A stretch of DNA of 64,000 nucleotides from Xylanimonas ulmi. GTDB lineage: Bacteria > Actinomycetota > Actinomycetes > Actinomycetales > Cellulomonadaceae. The translations under genes and the position numbers were made by a program. The notes under the pieces were generated by a model. That model worked only from the letters and a program-made list of their open reading frames with translations. It did no database searches and was not told the origin of the DNA. The stretch covers positions 3,901,099 through 3,965,098 of the forward strand of contig NZ_SGWX01000001.1 in assembly GCF_004216535.1 (NCBI RefSeq), given 5' to 3'. This document shows positions 1-8,303 of this stretch, piece by piece (within the stretch, counting starts at the first letter, position 1; the number at the start of each line of letters is the position of its first letter).

Positions 1-109
1 CCGTGATGAGGTCGGGGTCGCCGGGACCGCCGCCCACGAGCCAGACCCGGCCGCGCCTGGGCGCGCGGGCCTCGACGGGCCCGGCCCCGGTCGGCGCGCC
101 TGCGCTCAC
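1..109 (-). CDS. cobA: Uroporphyrinogen-III C-methyltransferase, 5' end only (cut by the window edge)
   Basis: Only the first 36 codons are present. They start at a GTG that overlaps the sulfite reductase stop in a GTGA, so the two genes are probably translationally coupled. The readable part ends in RVWLVGGGPGDPDLIT, which matches the S-adenosylmethionine-binding N-terminal signature (VGaGPGDPDLIT) of tetrapyrrole methylases of the CobA/SUMT type. Such enzymes methylate uroporphyrinogen III to precorrin-2, the first step to siroheme, which is the cofactor of the upstream reductase. The rest may be a lone methylase or a CysG-like fusion; that cannot be seen here. The identification rests on one motif plus the context. 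Confidence 0.82.
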   Translation of the reverse strand, partial: MSAGAPTGAGPVEARAPRRGRVWLVGGGPGDPDLIT

Positions 110-1818
110 CGCAGCGCCTCCTCGTCGGCGCGGTGGGCCCACTGGGCGAACGTCTCGCCGTCGGCGTGATCCGCGTCGAAGCGCCGCACGACCCGCTCGA
201 CGTACCCGGCGACGTCGTCGGCCGCGACCTTGAGGCCGCGCACCGTGCGCCCCAGCCCGCCGCCCGCGGTGCCCTCACCCGCGAGGCCGCCGCCCAGGTG
301 CACCTGGAAGCCGGGCGCCTGCCGTCCGGCGTCGTCGGTGATGATCTGGCCCTTGAGGCCGATGTCGGCCGTCTGGATGCGCGCGCACGAGTTGGGGCAG
401 CCGTTGACGTGCAGCGACAGCGGCGTCAGGCGGTCCAGGTCGCCCAAGCGCTCCTCCAGCGTGGCGATCGCCGTCGCCGCGGTGCGCTTGGTCTCGACGA
501 TCGCGAGCTTGCAGTACTCGATCCCGGTGCACGCGATGGCGCGGCGCTGCCACGCCCCGGGCTCGGCGGCCAGGCCGATCTTCGCCATCGCGGTGATCAG
601 GCCGCGCGCCCGGCGCGGCGGGACGTCGAGCACCAGGAGCTTCTGGTGCGGCGTCAGGCGCACGCGGTGCGAGCCGCGCGCCTCGGCCAGATCGGCGACC
701 TGCCGCAGCTGCGGCCCCGACACACGACCGACCACGGGCGAGAACCCGATGTAGTACTGACCGTCCTTCTGGCGGTGGACGCCCAGGTGGTCGCCCGGCG
801 TCGGCGGGACGGGCGCGGCGGGGCCGTCGGGCAGCGCGTAGCCGAGGTACTCCTGCTCCAAGACGGTGCGGAAGCGCTCGACGCCCCAGTCGGCCAGCAG
901 GAACTTCAGGCGGGCCTTGTTGCGCAGGCGCCGGTAGCCGTAGTCGCGGAAGATCCGCACGACCCCGTGCCACACGTCGGCCGCCCGCTCGGGTGCGACG
1001 AACGCGCCCAACCGCTCGCCCAGGCGCGGCGCCGTCGACAGCGCGCCGCCCACCCACAGGTCGTAGCCGACGCCCAGGTCTGGGTGGCGCACGGCCACGA
1101 ACGCGATGTCGTTGATCTCGTGCACGACGTCGAGGCTCGGGTGGCCGGTGATGGCCGACTTGAACTTGCGGGGCAGGTTCGCCAGCGACGGGTCGCCGAC
1201 GAACCGCGACTGGATCTCCTCGATGACGGGCGTCGGGTCGATGAGCTCGTCGCGCGCGACGCCCGCGACCGGGCTGCCGAGGATGACGCGGGGCACGTCA
1301 CCGCACGCCTCCGTCGTCGACAGGCCCACGGCCTCCAGGCGCCGCCAGATCTCGGGGACGTCCTCGACGCGGACCCAGTGGAGCTGGATGTTCTGGCGGT
1401 CGGTGAGGTCCGCGGTGCCGCGTGCGAAGTCCTCGCTGACTCCGGCGATGGTCCGCAGCTGCCGCGTGGTCAGCGCCCCGCCGTCGATGCGCACGCGCAG
1501 CATGAAGTAGCGGTCCTCGAGCTCGTGGGGCTCGAGTGTGGCGGTGCGCCCGCCGTCGATGCCCGGCTTGCGCTGCGTGTACAGGCCCCACCAGCGCAAC
1601 CGGCCGCGCAGGTCATCGCTCGGGATCGAGTCGAAGCCCTCGCGGGCGTAGACCCGCTCGATGCGCTCGCGCACCGCGAGCGGGTCGGACTCGGCCTTGA
1701 ACACCTCGTTGGCGTTGAGCGGCTCGGGGCCGTCGACCTTCCACTGGCCGTTGGAGCGGCCCGCGCGCGGAGGGCGGACGGCGGCCCGGGGGGAGGGCGT
1801 GTGGGCGGTGGCGGACAT
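106..1818 (-). CDS. sir: Ferredoxin-dependent assimilatory sulfite/nitrite reductase
   Basis: A 570-residue hemoprotein that would reduce sulfite to sulfide (or nitrite to ammonia) with six electrons from ferredoxin, using siroheme coupled to a 4Fe-4S cluster in the cytoplasm. Two ferredoxin-like half domains precede two siroheme/4Fe-4S domains. The cluster cysteines are visible as CTGIEYC (about residues 430-437) and NGCPNSC (about 471-477), the CX5C and CX3C pattern of the family. The ATG at 1818 opens MSATAHTPSP; longer frames upstream run through a palindrome and into the next gene. The stop overlaps cobA, so substrate enzyme and cofactor synthesis are co-transcribed. Sulfite is favoured over nitrite because a YeiH-type sulfur exporter lies upstream, but sequence alone does not separate the two. 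Confidence 0.93.
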   Translation of the reverse strand: MSATAHTPSPRAAVRPPRAGRSNGQWKVDGPEPLNANEVFKAESDPLAVRERIERVYAREGFDSIPSDDLRGRLRWWGLYTQRKPGIDGGRTATLEPHELEDRYFMLRVRIDGGALTTRQLRTIAGVSEDFARGTADLTDRQNIQLHWVRVEDVPEIWRRLEAVGLSTTEACGDVPRVILGSPVAGVARDELIDPTPVIEEIQSRFVGDPSLANLPRKFKSAITGHPSLDVVHEINDIAFVAVRHPDLGVGYDLWVGGALSTAPRLGERLGAFVAPERAADVWHGVVRIFRDYGYRRLRNKARLKFLLADWGVERFRTVLEQEYLGYALPDGPAAPVPPTPGDHLGVHRQKDGQYYIGFSPVVGRVSGPQLRQVADLAEARGSHRVRLTPHQKLLVLDVPPRRARGLITAMAKIGLAAEPGAWQRRAIACTGIEYCKLAIVETKRTAATAIATLEERLGDLDRLTPLSLHVNGCPNSCARIQTADIGLKGQIITDDAGRQAPGFQVHLGGGLAGEGTAGGGLGRTVRGLKVAADDVAGYVERVVRRFDADHADGETFAQWAHRADEEALR

Positions 1819-1927
1819 AGGGCACAGGGTCCGGCGCTCGCCGGGAGCGGGCAAGAGAACGGCCCGACTGCTCGCATGCTGGACAGCCCGCGCCGCCCGC
1901 TCCGCCCGCGCGGCCCGCTCCGCCAGT

Positions 1928-1983
1928 CGGCAGTTTGTCGTCGACTCGTGCGCCCGGGCGCGCGAGTCGACGACAAACTGCCG
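1928..1983. repeat. 56-bp near-perfect palindrome between yeiH and sir
   Basis: Arms 1928-1948 and 1963-1983 are exact 21-bp inverted complements (CGGCAGTTTGTCGTCGACTCG). The centre (1950-1961) is itself a 12-bp palindrome, so the whole 56 bp folds with one T/G mismatch. It lies downstream of yeiH and upstream of sir, which are both on the minus strand. It could end the yeiH message or act on the sir leader. There is no T-run. Confidence 0.8.
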
Positions 1984-2006
1984 ATCGGAGGGTTGTGGGA
2001 CGGGTG

Positions 2007-3173
2007 CTAGACCGTCACGTGGGCGAACAGCAGGCTCGCGAGCGCCAGCCCCACGACCAGGTTGAACACCGCCGCCGAGGCGAACAGGACGAGCGGGCGC
2101 CAGCCCGCCTCGCGCACGCCGGACAGCCGGAACTCCAGCCCAATCGAGACGAACGCGATGATGAAGAAGATCGTGCTCAGCGCCTTGAGCACCGCGATGT
2201 TGGGGGCCGAGGCGTCGGCGCCGACATTGCTGACGTACAGCGTCGCCACGAGCGAGGCGAGGACGAACCCGAGCACGAACTTCGGGAACCGCGTCCACAG
2301 CTCGGAGGCCGGGGGAGCCACGGCGCCGGCCTTGCGCTCGACCTTGAAGGCGAAGTACAGGGTCAGCAGGAACGCCACCACGCCGATGAGCACGTTCTGC
2401 GAGCTCTTGACGATCGCGGCGACCTGGAGCACGTCGTCGCCCGCGATGGCCGCCGACGCCGTCACGGCCGCCGTCGTGTCGATGTTGCCGCCGATCCAGG
2501 CGCCGGCCACGGCCGGGGTGAGGTGGAGCACGTCGACCAGCGCGGGCAGCACGAAGATCGACGGCAGCGCGAACAGGATCACGAGGCTCGCGGCGTAGGC
2601 GAGCTGCTCCTTCTTGGCCTGGACCGCGCCTGCGGCGCTGATGGCGGCGCTGACGCCGCAGATCGACACGGCCGAGGACAGCAGCGCACGCAACTTGTCG
2701 TCGACGCCCAGGCGTCCGCCGAGCCACCACGTGAACCCGAACACCAGCGTGATGAGCAGGACGGCCTGGAGGATGCCCGGGCCGCCGGCCTTGGCGATGG
2801 TGGCGAAGTTGATCGTCGCGCCCAGGACCACGAGGCCGAGCTTGATGAACAACTCGGTGCGGAACGCCGCGGCGAGCCGGTCGCGCACCCCGGCGAGCGA
2901 GAGCGCGAGGTTGCCCAGCAGGCCGAGCGCGATGGCGTAGACCGGGTACTCGATCGCCGAGGCGACGCCGTGCAGCGGGGTGTCGGCGAACCAGACCGGC
3001 ACGTTGTCCGACAGGAATCGGGCCAGCCAGGCCAATCCGAGCAGCACGACGAGGCCGATGACGGCGTAGAGCGGGCCCGGACGGGACTCGGTCTGGACGA
3101 CGGACTCGTCAAGCGAGGCGGGGCGGCGGGTCCGGGCGGCCTCGGCCGTCGTCGCGGGGGTCTGAGCGCTCAT
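2007..3173 (-). CDS. YeiH/UPF0324-family membrane protein, putative sulfate exporter
   Basis: A 388-residue protein with about ten hydrophobic segments after a hydrophilic N-terminus of roughly 30 residues. The pattern and core segments (ALGLLGNLALSLAG, GATINFATIAKAGG, WIGGNIDTTAAVTASAAI) match the YeiH (UPF0324, Cons_hypoth698) family, often annotated as putative sulfate exporters; the true substrate is not well established. The ATG at 3173 overlaps the stop of the small membrane gene in an ATGA, implying coupled translation. The downstream sulfite reductase and siroheme methylase support a role in sulfur-compound traffic. The family call is firm; the substrate is inferred from context. Confidence 0.88.
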   Translation of the reverse strand: MSAQTPATTAEAARTRRPASLDESVVQTESRPGPLYAVIGLVVLLGLAWLARFLSDNVPVWFADTPLHGVASAIEYPVYAIALGLLGNLALSLAGVRDRLAAAFRTELFIKLGLVVLGATINFATIAKAGGPGILQAVLLITLVFGFTWWLGGRLGVDDKLRALLSSAVSICGVSAAISAAGAVQAKKEQLAYAASLVILFALPSIFVLPALVDVLHLTPAVAGAWIGGNIDTTAAVTASAAIAGDDVLQVAAIVKSSQNVLIGVVAFLLTLYFAFKVERKAGAVAPPASELWTRFPKFVLGFVLASLVATLYVSNVGADASAPNIAVLKALSTIFFIIAFVSIGLEFRLSGVREAGWRPLVLFASAAVFNLVVGLALASLLFAHVTV

Positions 3174-3361
3174 CAGCCCACCAGCCCCTCGGGCAGCAGG
3201 GACAGCAAGCCGAGCGCGACGAGCGCGAGCCCGATGATGGTCGCCGCCCAGTCCTCGGACAGGTGGATGCGGCGGGCGGTGGCGACGGTGGCGCCGGGGG
3301 CGGGTGTGGTGGCGGACGCGGCGGCGGCGCCGTCGTCGGTGGGGTGGGCGTTGCTGGACAT
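3173..3361 (-). CDS. Small single-pass membrane protein coupled to the YeiH exporter
   Basis: A 62-residue product. The first 37 residues are hydrophilic and rich in Ala, Thr and Pro. A short HLSEDWAATIIG motif follows and leads into one hydrophobic helix (IGLALVALGLLSLLPEGL) that reaches the C-terminus. The ATG at 3361 has a purine-rich GAAGAGG upstream. Longer frames to 3619 have no membrane or domain signal before this start. Its stop shares ATGA with the yeiH start. No named family was recognised. A single helix locked in stoichiometry to a multi-pass transporter suggests an accessory subunit, which is inference. Confidence 0.7.
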   Translation of the reverse strand: MSSNAHPTDDGAAAASATTPAPGATVATARRIHLSEDWAATIIGLALVALGLLSLLPEGLVG

Positions 3362-3545
3362 GGGGAGCCTCTTCGTGGGGAGAGCGGACGAGCGGCGAGG
3401 CGGGCGACGGCCGACAGGCGCCCCGGGCGGGGTGCGCGCGGGTGCCGCCCTAGGGACAGGTCGCCCGGGTGGAGCGAGGGCGGGTGCGTGACATGGCGCA
3501 CAAGGTGCAGCGCGATCGCCGCCGACGCCAGAGAAGGGCCGGGTT

Positions 3546-3560
3546 GTCCACATGGTGGAC
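3546..3560. promoter_or_regulatory. Possible operator GTCCAC-N3-GTGGAC
   Basis: An exact 6-bp inverted repeat with a 3-bp spacer, inside the 290-bp gap between the divergent yeiH module (minus) and the membrane gene at 3652 (plus). Its size and place suit a dimeric repressor site. No regulator gene is adjacent, and a chance palindrome is possible. Confidence 0.3.
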
Positions 3561-3639
3561 GGCCCGGCGGGTGGCGATCCGGGCGCCCGGGGTGCGCACC
3601 GCCACATGCCCCACGTCAAGGGACCTTCGGCCCCGCCTG

Positions 3640-3645
3640 TAGCCT
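3640..3645 (+). promoter_or_regulatory. -10 box TAGCCT of a leaderless promoter
   Basis: TAGCCT fits TAnnnT and ends 6 bases before the GTG at 3652, so transcription would begin at the start codon. No Shine-Dalgarno precedes that GTG, which agrees. No good -35 is visible. Confidence 0.5.
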
Positions 3646-3651
3646 GCGAAC

Positions 3652-4020
3652 GTGGATTTCCTTTTCGACGTGTTCGCGTTCCTGCACTTTGTCGGCTGGG
3701 CCATCGTGCTCGGCGGCTACCTCGCCTCGATGCGGACCCCCGGTCTGTACCGCGGCGTGTTCCACGGTGCGGCGACGGCGTTCGTGTCGGGCGTCGTGAT
3801 GATGGGCCTCATCGAGGGTGACTCGGTCACCTCGTACTTCCACCGCGGCACGCTCATCGCCAAACTGCTGATCGCGCTGGTCATCACGGTGCTCGCGTTC
3901 GTCGCGCGGCGCCAGGGCGCCAAGGGCGACAACGGGACGGGCGCCGTCGTGCCGTGGGTCAAGCACGCGATCGGCGCCCTGACCATCGTCAACATCGTGC
4001 TCGCGGTGTTCGTGCACTGA
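3652..4020 (+). CDS. Small four-helix membrane protein of unknown function
   Basis: A 122-residue protein with four predicted membrane helices. The first starts at the N-terminus (FLFDVFAFLHFVGWAIVLGG); others are around AFVSGVVMMGLI, LLIALVITVLAFVA and AIGALTIVNIVLAVFV. The loops hold conserved-looking polar residues (SMRTPGLYRGVFHG, YFHRGTLIAK). The GTG start is set by a TAGCCT box 6 bases upstream (leaderless). I do not recognise a named family and assign no function. It lies 36 bases before the DUF456 gene on the same strand, so the two may form a short operon. Confidence 0.75.
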   Translation: MDFLFDVFAFLHFVGWAIVLGGYLASMRTPGLYRGVFHGAATAFVSGVVMMGLIEGDSVTSYFHRGTLIAKLLIALVITVLAFVARRQGAKGDNGTGAVVPWVKHAIGALTIVNIVLAVFVH

Positions 4021-4056
4021 CGTCTGCGACCACCCGGCTGAGGGGAGGACCCGCGC

Positions 4057-4536
4057 GTGAGCGCGCTCGGTGAGGTGCTCGTCGGCCTCGCGATCCTCGT
4101 GGGCCTGGCGGGGACCGTGGTCCAGGTGCTGCCCGGCAACGTGCTCGTGCTCGGCGCGATCCTCGTGTGGGCCTGGGTGACCGGCGGCGCGGCCTGGTGG
4201 GTCTTCGCGGTGGCGGCCGTCGTCGTCGCGGTGGCCGAGACCGGGCAGTGGCTCTGGGCGGGCCGTCACCTGCGCCGGGCCGACGTGCCCTGGTCGACGC
4301 TCGCCTGGGGTGGGGCCGCGGGCGTCGTCGGGTTCTTCGTGCTGCCCGTGGTCGGTCTGCCGCTGTTCTTCGCCGGCGCGGTGTTCCTCGCGGAGCTGGC
4401 ACGACGGCGTGACCGCGCGGTGGCCTGGCGGGCGACCGTCGCGGCGCTGCGCGCGGTCGGGGTCACGATCCTGGTCCAGCTCGCGGGCGGGCTGCTGGCG
4501 GCGGTGGCGTGGCTCGTGGGCCTGCTCGTCACGTAG
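4057..4536 (+). CDS. DUF456-family membrane protein
   Basis: A 159-residue, very hydrophobic protein with about four helices and Gly-rich turns (VVQVLPGNVLVLGAILVWAW, GVVGFFVLPVVGLPLFFAG). The spacing of a short leading helix, the LPG turn and a paired Gly/Pro-rich helical hairpin matches the DUF456 family of small bacterial membrane proteins, whose function is unknown. The GTG at 4057 is preceded by a good Shine-Dalgarno (AGGGGAGGAC) 6 bases upstream. It follows the four-helix protein gene by 36 bp and probably shares its transcript. Confidence 0.8.
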   Translation: MSALGEVLVGLAILVGLAGTVVQVLPGNVLVLGAILVWAWVTGGAAWWVFAVAAVVVAVAETGQWLWAGRHLRRADVPWSTLAWGGAAGVVGFFVLPVVGLPLFFAGAVFLAELARRRDRAVAWRATVAALRAVGVTILVQLAGGLLAAVAWLVGLLVT

Positions 4537-4631
4537 ACGCGCACGCCCGACGTCCGGGCAGACCCCGCCCGCGCCCGGGGACCGTGTCCTGGTGGCACGT
4601 GTCCTGGTGGCAGGAGGGGTCTGCGCGCAGG

Positions 4632-5276
4632 TCAGTACGCGACGCTGATGTGTGCGCGGTGGTAGTCGGCCTCGTCGATGCGGTCGACGATCGCGCGCGC
4701 GAAGTCGGCCCCGCTGATCGCGGAGCGCCCGTTCTCGTCGACCAGGGCGACGTCCCCGCCGATGCGGTAGCGGCCGAGGTCCTCGCCGGGGACGTAGGCG
4801 CCGAACGCCTCCGCGGGGGAGACGAACACCCAGTCCAGGCCCTCGGGCTCGGTCTTCAGGTGGTTGAGGATCGCGTGCATCTGCAGGGCCTCGCTGCGGT
4901 ACTCGGCCGGGATCTGCCCGCCCTCGGCGCCGGTCGGCTCGCCCTCGGCCGGACGCAGCGAGTTGAACCCGCCCACCACGAACAGGCGTGCGCCGTTTCG
5001 CCGCGCCAGGTCGGCGAGCGCGCGGTCGACGTCGCCGATCTTGCCGTCGAGCTCACCCCGCGGTGACAGCGTGGAGACGATGACCTCGGCGCCGGCCACC
5101 GCCTCGGCGAGGAACGCCGGCGCGGTGACGTTGCCCGTCACGTACGCCACCCCGGGCACGGGGTCCTTCGGAGCGTTTCGGCTCACCGAGGTGACGTCGT
5201 GCCCGCGGCTTGCGGCGTCACGGACGACGGCGCCGCCGGCGTACCCGGTTCCGCCGACGACAAGGATCTTCGACAT
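4632..5276 (-). CDS. NAD(P)-binding oxidoreductase, atypical short-chain dehydrogenase type
   Basis: A 214-residue single-domain Rossmann protein. The N-terminal strand and turn, ILVVGGTGYAGGAVV (residues 4-18), is the GxxGxxG dinucleotide site of atypical SDRs in the NAD(P)H-binding/YwnB-like group. The typical second-strand residue region follows (DVTSVSRN). There is no YxxxK catalytic pair in the classical position, as usual in this group, which includes flavin-reductase-like and epimerase-like proteins. The substrate is unknown. The ATG at 5276 is preceded by GAAGGAGA on the minus strand. It is convergent with the DUF456 gene and divergent from pcrA, so it is likely a single-gene unit. 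Confidence 0.85.
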   Translation of the reverse strand: MSKILVVGGTGYAGGAVVRDAASRGHDVTSVSRNAPKDPVPGVAYVTGNVTAPAFLAEAVAGAEVIVSTLSPRGELDGKIGDVDRALADLARRNGARLFVVGGFNSLRPAEGEPTGAEGGQIPAEYRSEALQMHAILNHLKTEPEGLDWVFVSPAEAFGAYVPGEDLGRYRIGGDVALVDENGRSAISGADFARAIVDRIDEADYHRAHISVAY

Positions 5277-5348
5277 TTCTCTCCTTCAGTCTGAGACGTC
5301 GGGCGCTCGGCGCGGCCGACCGCCCGGCGGGTGCAACGCGGAATGGCC

Positions 5349-5392
5349 GACACTGCTTCCCGTCTCCCGCGGCCGCCGCGCCCCGCAGTGTC
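5349..5392. promoter_or_regulatory. Spaced inverted repeat GACACTGC / GCAGTGTC before pcrA
   Basis: Exact 8-bp arms at 5349-5356 and 5385-5392 lie 29-72 bases before the pcrA ATG. A possible -10 box TACGCT (5405-5410) lies just downstream, so the second arm falls in the promoter region. Looping by a repressor is possible, but so is chance. Confidence 0.3.
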
Positions 5393-5420
5393 CGGGGCGC
5401 CGCCTACGCTTGCTCTCGCG

Positions 5421-8069
5421 ATGACCTCTCTCTTCGATCACTTGCCCCTGCCCGGGTTCGGCGCGTCCGCCTCGGGTGACATCTCGCGCCTGCCGTCGAC
5501 CGCGCCCCGCTGGGACGCCTGGGAGGACGGCGACACCGCCGGCGCCCCCGACTGGGTGCGTGACGCCGCCGCGTCCGCCGACCACGGCGCGCGGGACGAC
5601 GAGCGTCGCGGCCCGTACGCGCACCTCGACCCCGAGGCGCTGCTCGAAGGGCTCAACCCGCAGCAGCGCGCCGCCGTCGTCCACCACGGGGCGCCACTGC
5701 TCATCGTCGCGGGCGCCGGGTCGGGCAAGACCCGCGTGCTGACGCACCGCATCGCGTACCTGCTCGCGACCGGGCGGGCGCGTGCGGGGGAGATCCTCGC
5801 GATCACGTTCACCAACAAGGCCGCCGCCGAGATGCGCGAGCGTGTCGCGCACCTGGTGGGGCCCGCGGCGTCGCGCATGTGGGTCTCGACGTTCCACTCG
5901 GCGTGCGTGCGCATCCTGCGGCGCGAGTACAAGGTGCTGGGGCTGCGGTCGAGCTTCTCGATCTACGACGCGGCCGACTCGCAGCGCCTGGTCACGCTGG
6001 TGACACGCGAGCTCAACCTGGACCCGAAGAAGTACCCGGCCCGCGGCCTGGCCCATCGGATCAGCGACCTGAAGAACGAGCTGATCACGCCGGACGACTA
6101 CGCCGGGCGCGAGGACAAGGACCCGATCCTCGCCGACGTCTACACCCGCTACCAGGCCCGCCTCCAGCAGGCCAGCGCGCTCGACTTCGACGACATCATC
6201 ATGACGACGGTGCATCTGCTCCAGGCGTTCCCCGCCGTCGCCGAGCACTACCGCCGCCGGTTCCGGCACATCCTGGTCGACGAGTACCAGGACACCAACC
6301 ATGCCCAGTACGTCCTGGTGCGTGAGCTGACGGGCGCCGCGCCGGCAGCGCCCGGGGACGCGACGGGCTCGCCCGCCGAGGAGTTCGCGCTGGAGCCGGG
6401 CGAGCTCACCGTCGTCGGCGACGCCGACCAGTCCATCTACGCGTTCCGCGGCGCGACGATCCGCAACATCCAAGAGTTCGAGCAGGACTACCCAGACGCG
6501 ACCACCATCCTGCTGGAGCAGAACTACCGCTCGACGCAGAACATCCTCAGCGCGGCCAACGCCGTCATCTCGCGCAACCTCGACCGCAAGCCCAAGCGCC
6601 TGTGGACGGCGTCGGGCGCGGGCGCGCGCATCGTCGGGTACGCCGCCGACGACGAGCACCAGGAGGCCCGGTTCGTCGCCGAGGAGATCGACCGCCTCGG
6701 TGACTCGGACGGCGTGCGCCCGGGCGACGTCGCCGTGTTCTACCGCACCAACGCCCAGTCGCGTGCCCTGGAGGAGGTGCTGGTCCGCGTCGGGCTGCCG
6801 TACAAGGTGGTGGGCGGCACACGCTTCTACGAGCGCCGCGAGATCAAGGACGCCATCGCCTACCTGCGGGCGCTGGCCAACCCCGACGACGACGTCAACC
6901 TGCGCCGCGTGCTCAACGTCCCCAAGCGCGGGCTGGGCGACAAGGCCGAGTCGCTGCTGGCGGCGTTCGCCGAGCGTGAGCGCGTCTCGTTCGGCGCGGC
7001 GATCGAACGGGCCGAGGACGTGCCGGGCATGTCCACGCGCACGCTCAACCCGCTGCGCGGCTTCCGCGACCTCATGGCGGGGCTGCGCGCCATGGTCGAG
7101 GCGGGCGAGCCGCCCGCGGCGATCCTCGGCGCGGTGCTCGACCGCACCGGGTACCTGGCCGAGCTGCGCGCGTCCGACGACCCGCAGGACGCCTCCCGCG
7201 TCGAGAACCTGGCGGAGCTGCACGCCGTGGCCACCGAGTTCTCGCAGACCGACCCCGAGGGCACGCTCGTCGACTTCCTGGAGCGCGTCTCGCTGGTCGC
7301 CGACGCCGACCAGATCCCCGACGAGGACGTGGCCGATGGCGAGGCCGAGCATGCGCCCAAGGCCGACCAGGGCGTCGTCACGCTCATGACGCTGCACACG
7401 GCCAAGGGTCTGGAGTTCCCCGTCGTGTTCCTCACGGGCATGGAGGACGGCACGTTCCCGCACATGCGCTCGCTGCACGACGACGCCGAGCTCGCCGAGG
7501 AGCGCCGGCTCGCGTACGTCGGGCTCACGCGGGCGCGCGAGCGCCTGTACGTCTCGCGCGCCGGCATGCGCTCGGCGTGGGGCATGGCCAACGAGATGCC
7601 GCCCTCGCGGTTCCTCGGCGACATCCCGGAGGAGCTGTGGGACTGGCGCCGCCGCGAGTCCGCGACGCAGTACCTGCGCGGCGGCGGCTCGGCGTGGGGA
7701 GCGCGCGGGGGCGCGCAGGGGGCGTCGTGGGGCGAGCGGCGGGCCGCGTCGTCGGCTGGCTCGGCGGGCTCGGGCGGTTCGGGTGGATCGGGCGGTTCGG
7801 GCGCGGGCTTCGGGCCGTCGCGTCTGGGCAAGCCCAAGGGCGCCGCGTCCTCGCCGTCGACCGGCGCGCGCTTCGGCAGCGCCACGCCGCGCGCCGAGAC
7901 GGACATCCCGAGCCTGGCCGCCGGCGACCGCGTGACGCACGACGCCTATGGCCTGGGCCGAGTGGTCTCGGTCGAGGGCGTCGGGCCGAACGCGGTGGCC
8001 AAGATCGACTTCGGCTCGGACGGCACCAAGCGGCTGCTGCTGCGCTACTCGCCGGTCACCAAGCTCTGA
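5421..8069 (+). CDS. pcrA: ATP-dependent DNA helicase PcrA (UvrD/Rep family, superfamily 1A)
   Basis: An 882-residue 3'-5' DNA helicase for nucleotide excision repair, replication restart and dislodging RNA polymerase or RecA. All motifs are visible: Walker A GAGSGKT (about 97), ITFTNKAAAEMRER (Ia), VDEYQDTN (II, about 285), DADQSIYAFRGA (III, about 334), LEQNYRST (IV), TLHTAKGLEFPVVF (V, about 656) and YVGLTRARERL (VI, about 700). A Gly/Ser-rich linker (about 755-815) leads to a C-terminal Tudor domain (GDRVTHDAYGLGRVV), the RNA-polymerase-binding module of PcrA. The ATG at 5421 was chosen because it lies 10 bases after a TACGCT box and opens MTSLFDHLPL; the frame extends 30 codons upstream without conserved sequence. 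The N-terminal 70 residues are an extra low-complexity extension. Confidence 0.95.
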   Translation: MTSLFDHLPLPGFGASASGDISRLPSTAPRWDAWEDGDTAGAPDWVRDAAASADHGARDDERRGPYAHLDPEALLEGLNPQQRAAVVHHGAPLLIVAGAGSGKTRVLTHRIAYLLATGRARAGEILAITFTNKAAAEMRERVAHLVGPAASRMWVSTFHSACVRILRREYKVLGLRSSFSIYDAADSQRLVTLVTRELNLDPKKYPARGLAHRISDLKNELITPDDYAGREDKDPILADVYTRYQARLQQASALDFDDIIMTTVHLLQAFPAVAEHYRRRFRHILVDEYQDTNHAQYVLVRELTGAAPAAPGDATGSPAEEFALEPGELTVVGDADQSIYAFRGATIRNIQEFEQDYPDATTILLEQNYRSTQNILSAANAVISRNLDRKPKRLWTASGAGARIVGYAADDEHQEARFVAEEIDRLGDSDGVRPGDVAVFYRTNAQSRALEEVLVRVGLPYKVVGGTRFYERREIKDAIAYLRALANPDDDVNLRRVLNVPKRGLGDKAESLLAAFAERERVSFGAAIERAEDVPGMSTRTLNPLRGFRDLMAGLRAMVEAGEPPAAILGAVLDRTGYLAELRASDDPQDASRVENLAELHAVATEFSQTDPEGTLVDFLERVSLVADADQIPDEDVADGEAEHAPKADQGVVTLMTLHTAKGLEFPVVFLTGMEDGTFPHMRSLHDDAELAEERRLAYVGLTRARERLYVSRAGMRSAWGMANEMPPSRFLGDIPEELWDWRRRESATQYLRGGGSAWGARGGAQGASWGERRAASSAGSAGSGGSGGSGGSGAGFGPSRLGKPKGAASSPSTGARFGSATPRAETDIPSLAAGDRVTHDAYGLGRVVSVEGVGPNAVAKIDFGSDGTKRLLLRYSPVTKL

Positions 8070-8088
8070 CGCGCTGGGGCGCACCCGC

Positions 8089-8265
8089 GGTGGTTGAGCC
8101 TGTCGAAACCACCCGCCCACGTCCGATGGTTGAGCCTGTCGAAACCACCCGCCCACATCCGATGGTTGAGCCTGTCGAAACCAGGGGTGGGCTCAGTGGG
8201 GTGGTTTCGACAGGCTCAACCACCGGTGGGGGCTGAGCGGGGTGGTTTCGACAGGCTCAACCACC
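8089..8265. repeat. Cluster of five palindromic repeats (GGTTGAGCCTGTCGAAACC type)
   Basis: Copies lie at 8089-8113, 8127-8149 and 8163-8183 reading 'ggtggttgagcctgtcg', then 8200-8224 and 8241-8265 in the opposite orientation. Each unit has complementary ends (GGTGGTT/AACCACC), and the two orientations together can form a long hairpin. The cluster sits between the convergent pcrA and Clp-N genes, where a bidirectional terminator would be expected. Related copies occur at 13487, 22260, 30412, 44268 and 63707. Confidence 0.9.
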
Positions 8266-8303
8266 GGTGGGGGCTCAACGACCGCCGGGGCGGGCTGGCG
8301 GGG

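Noticed and set aside
106..2730. 874-codon minus-strand frame taken as one protein
   Set aside because: Only the part from 1818 downward is the reductase; the upstream part crosses a 56-bp palindrome and the yeiH gene in another frame and is low-complexity Arg-rich.
4588..4618. Direct repeat GTGTCCTGGTGGCA (two copies) as an attachment site
   Set aside because: Only two adjacent copies, no integrase or tRNA nearby; likely local slippage in a convergent gap.
5286..8156. 956-codon open frame opposite pcrA
   Set aside because: It is antisense to a clear helicase, Arg/Gly/Ala-rich and without domain signals; long mirror frames are expected at this GC content.
8089..8265. CRISPR-like array of five near-identical repeats
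   Set aside because: Spacers are short (about 13-17 bases), similar to each other and the units change orientation; the same unit occurs singly elsewhere and no cas gene is present.
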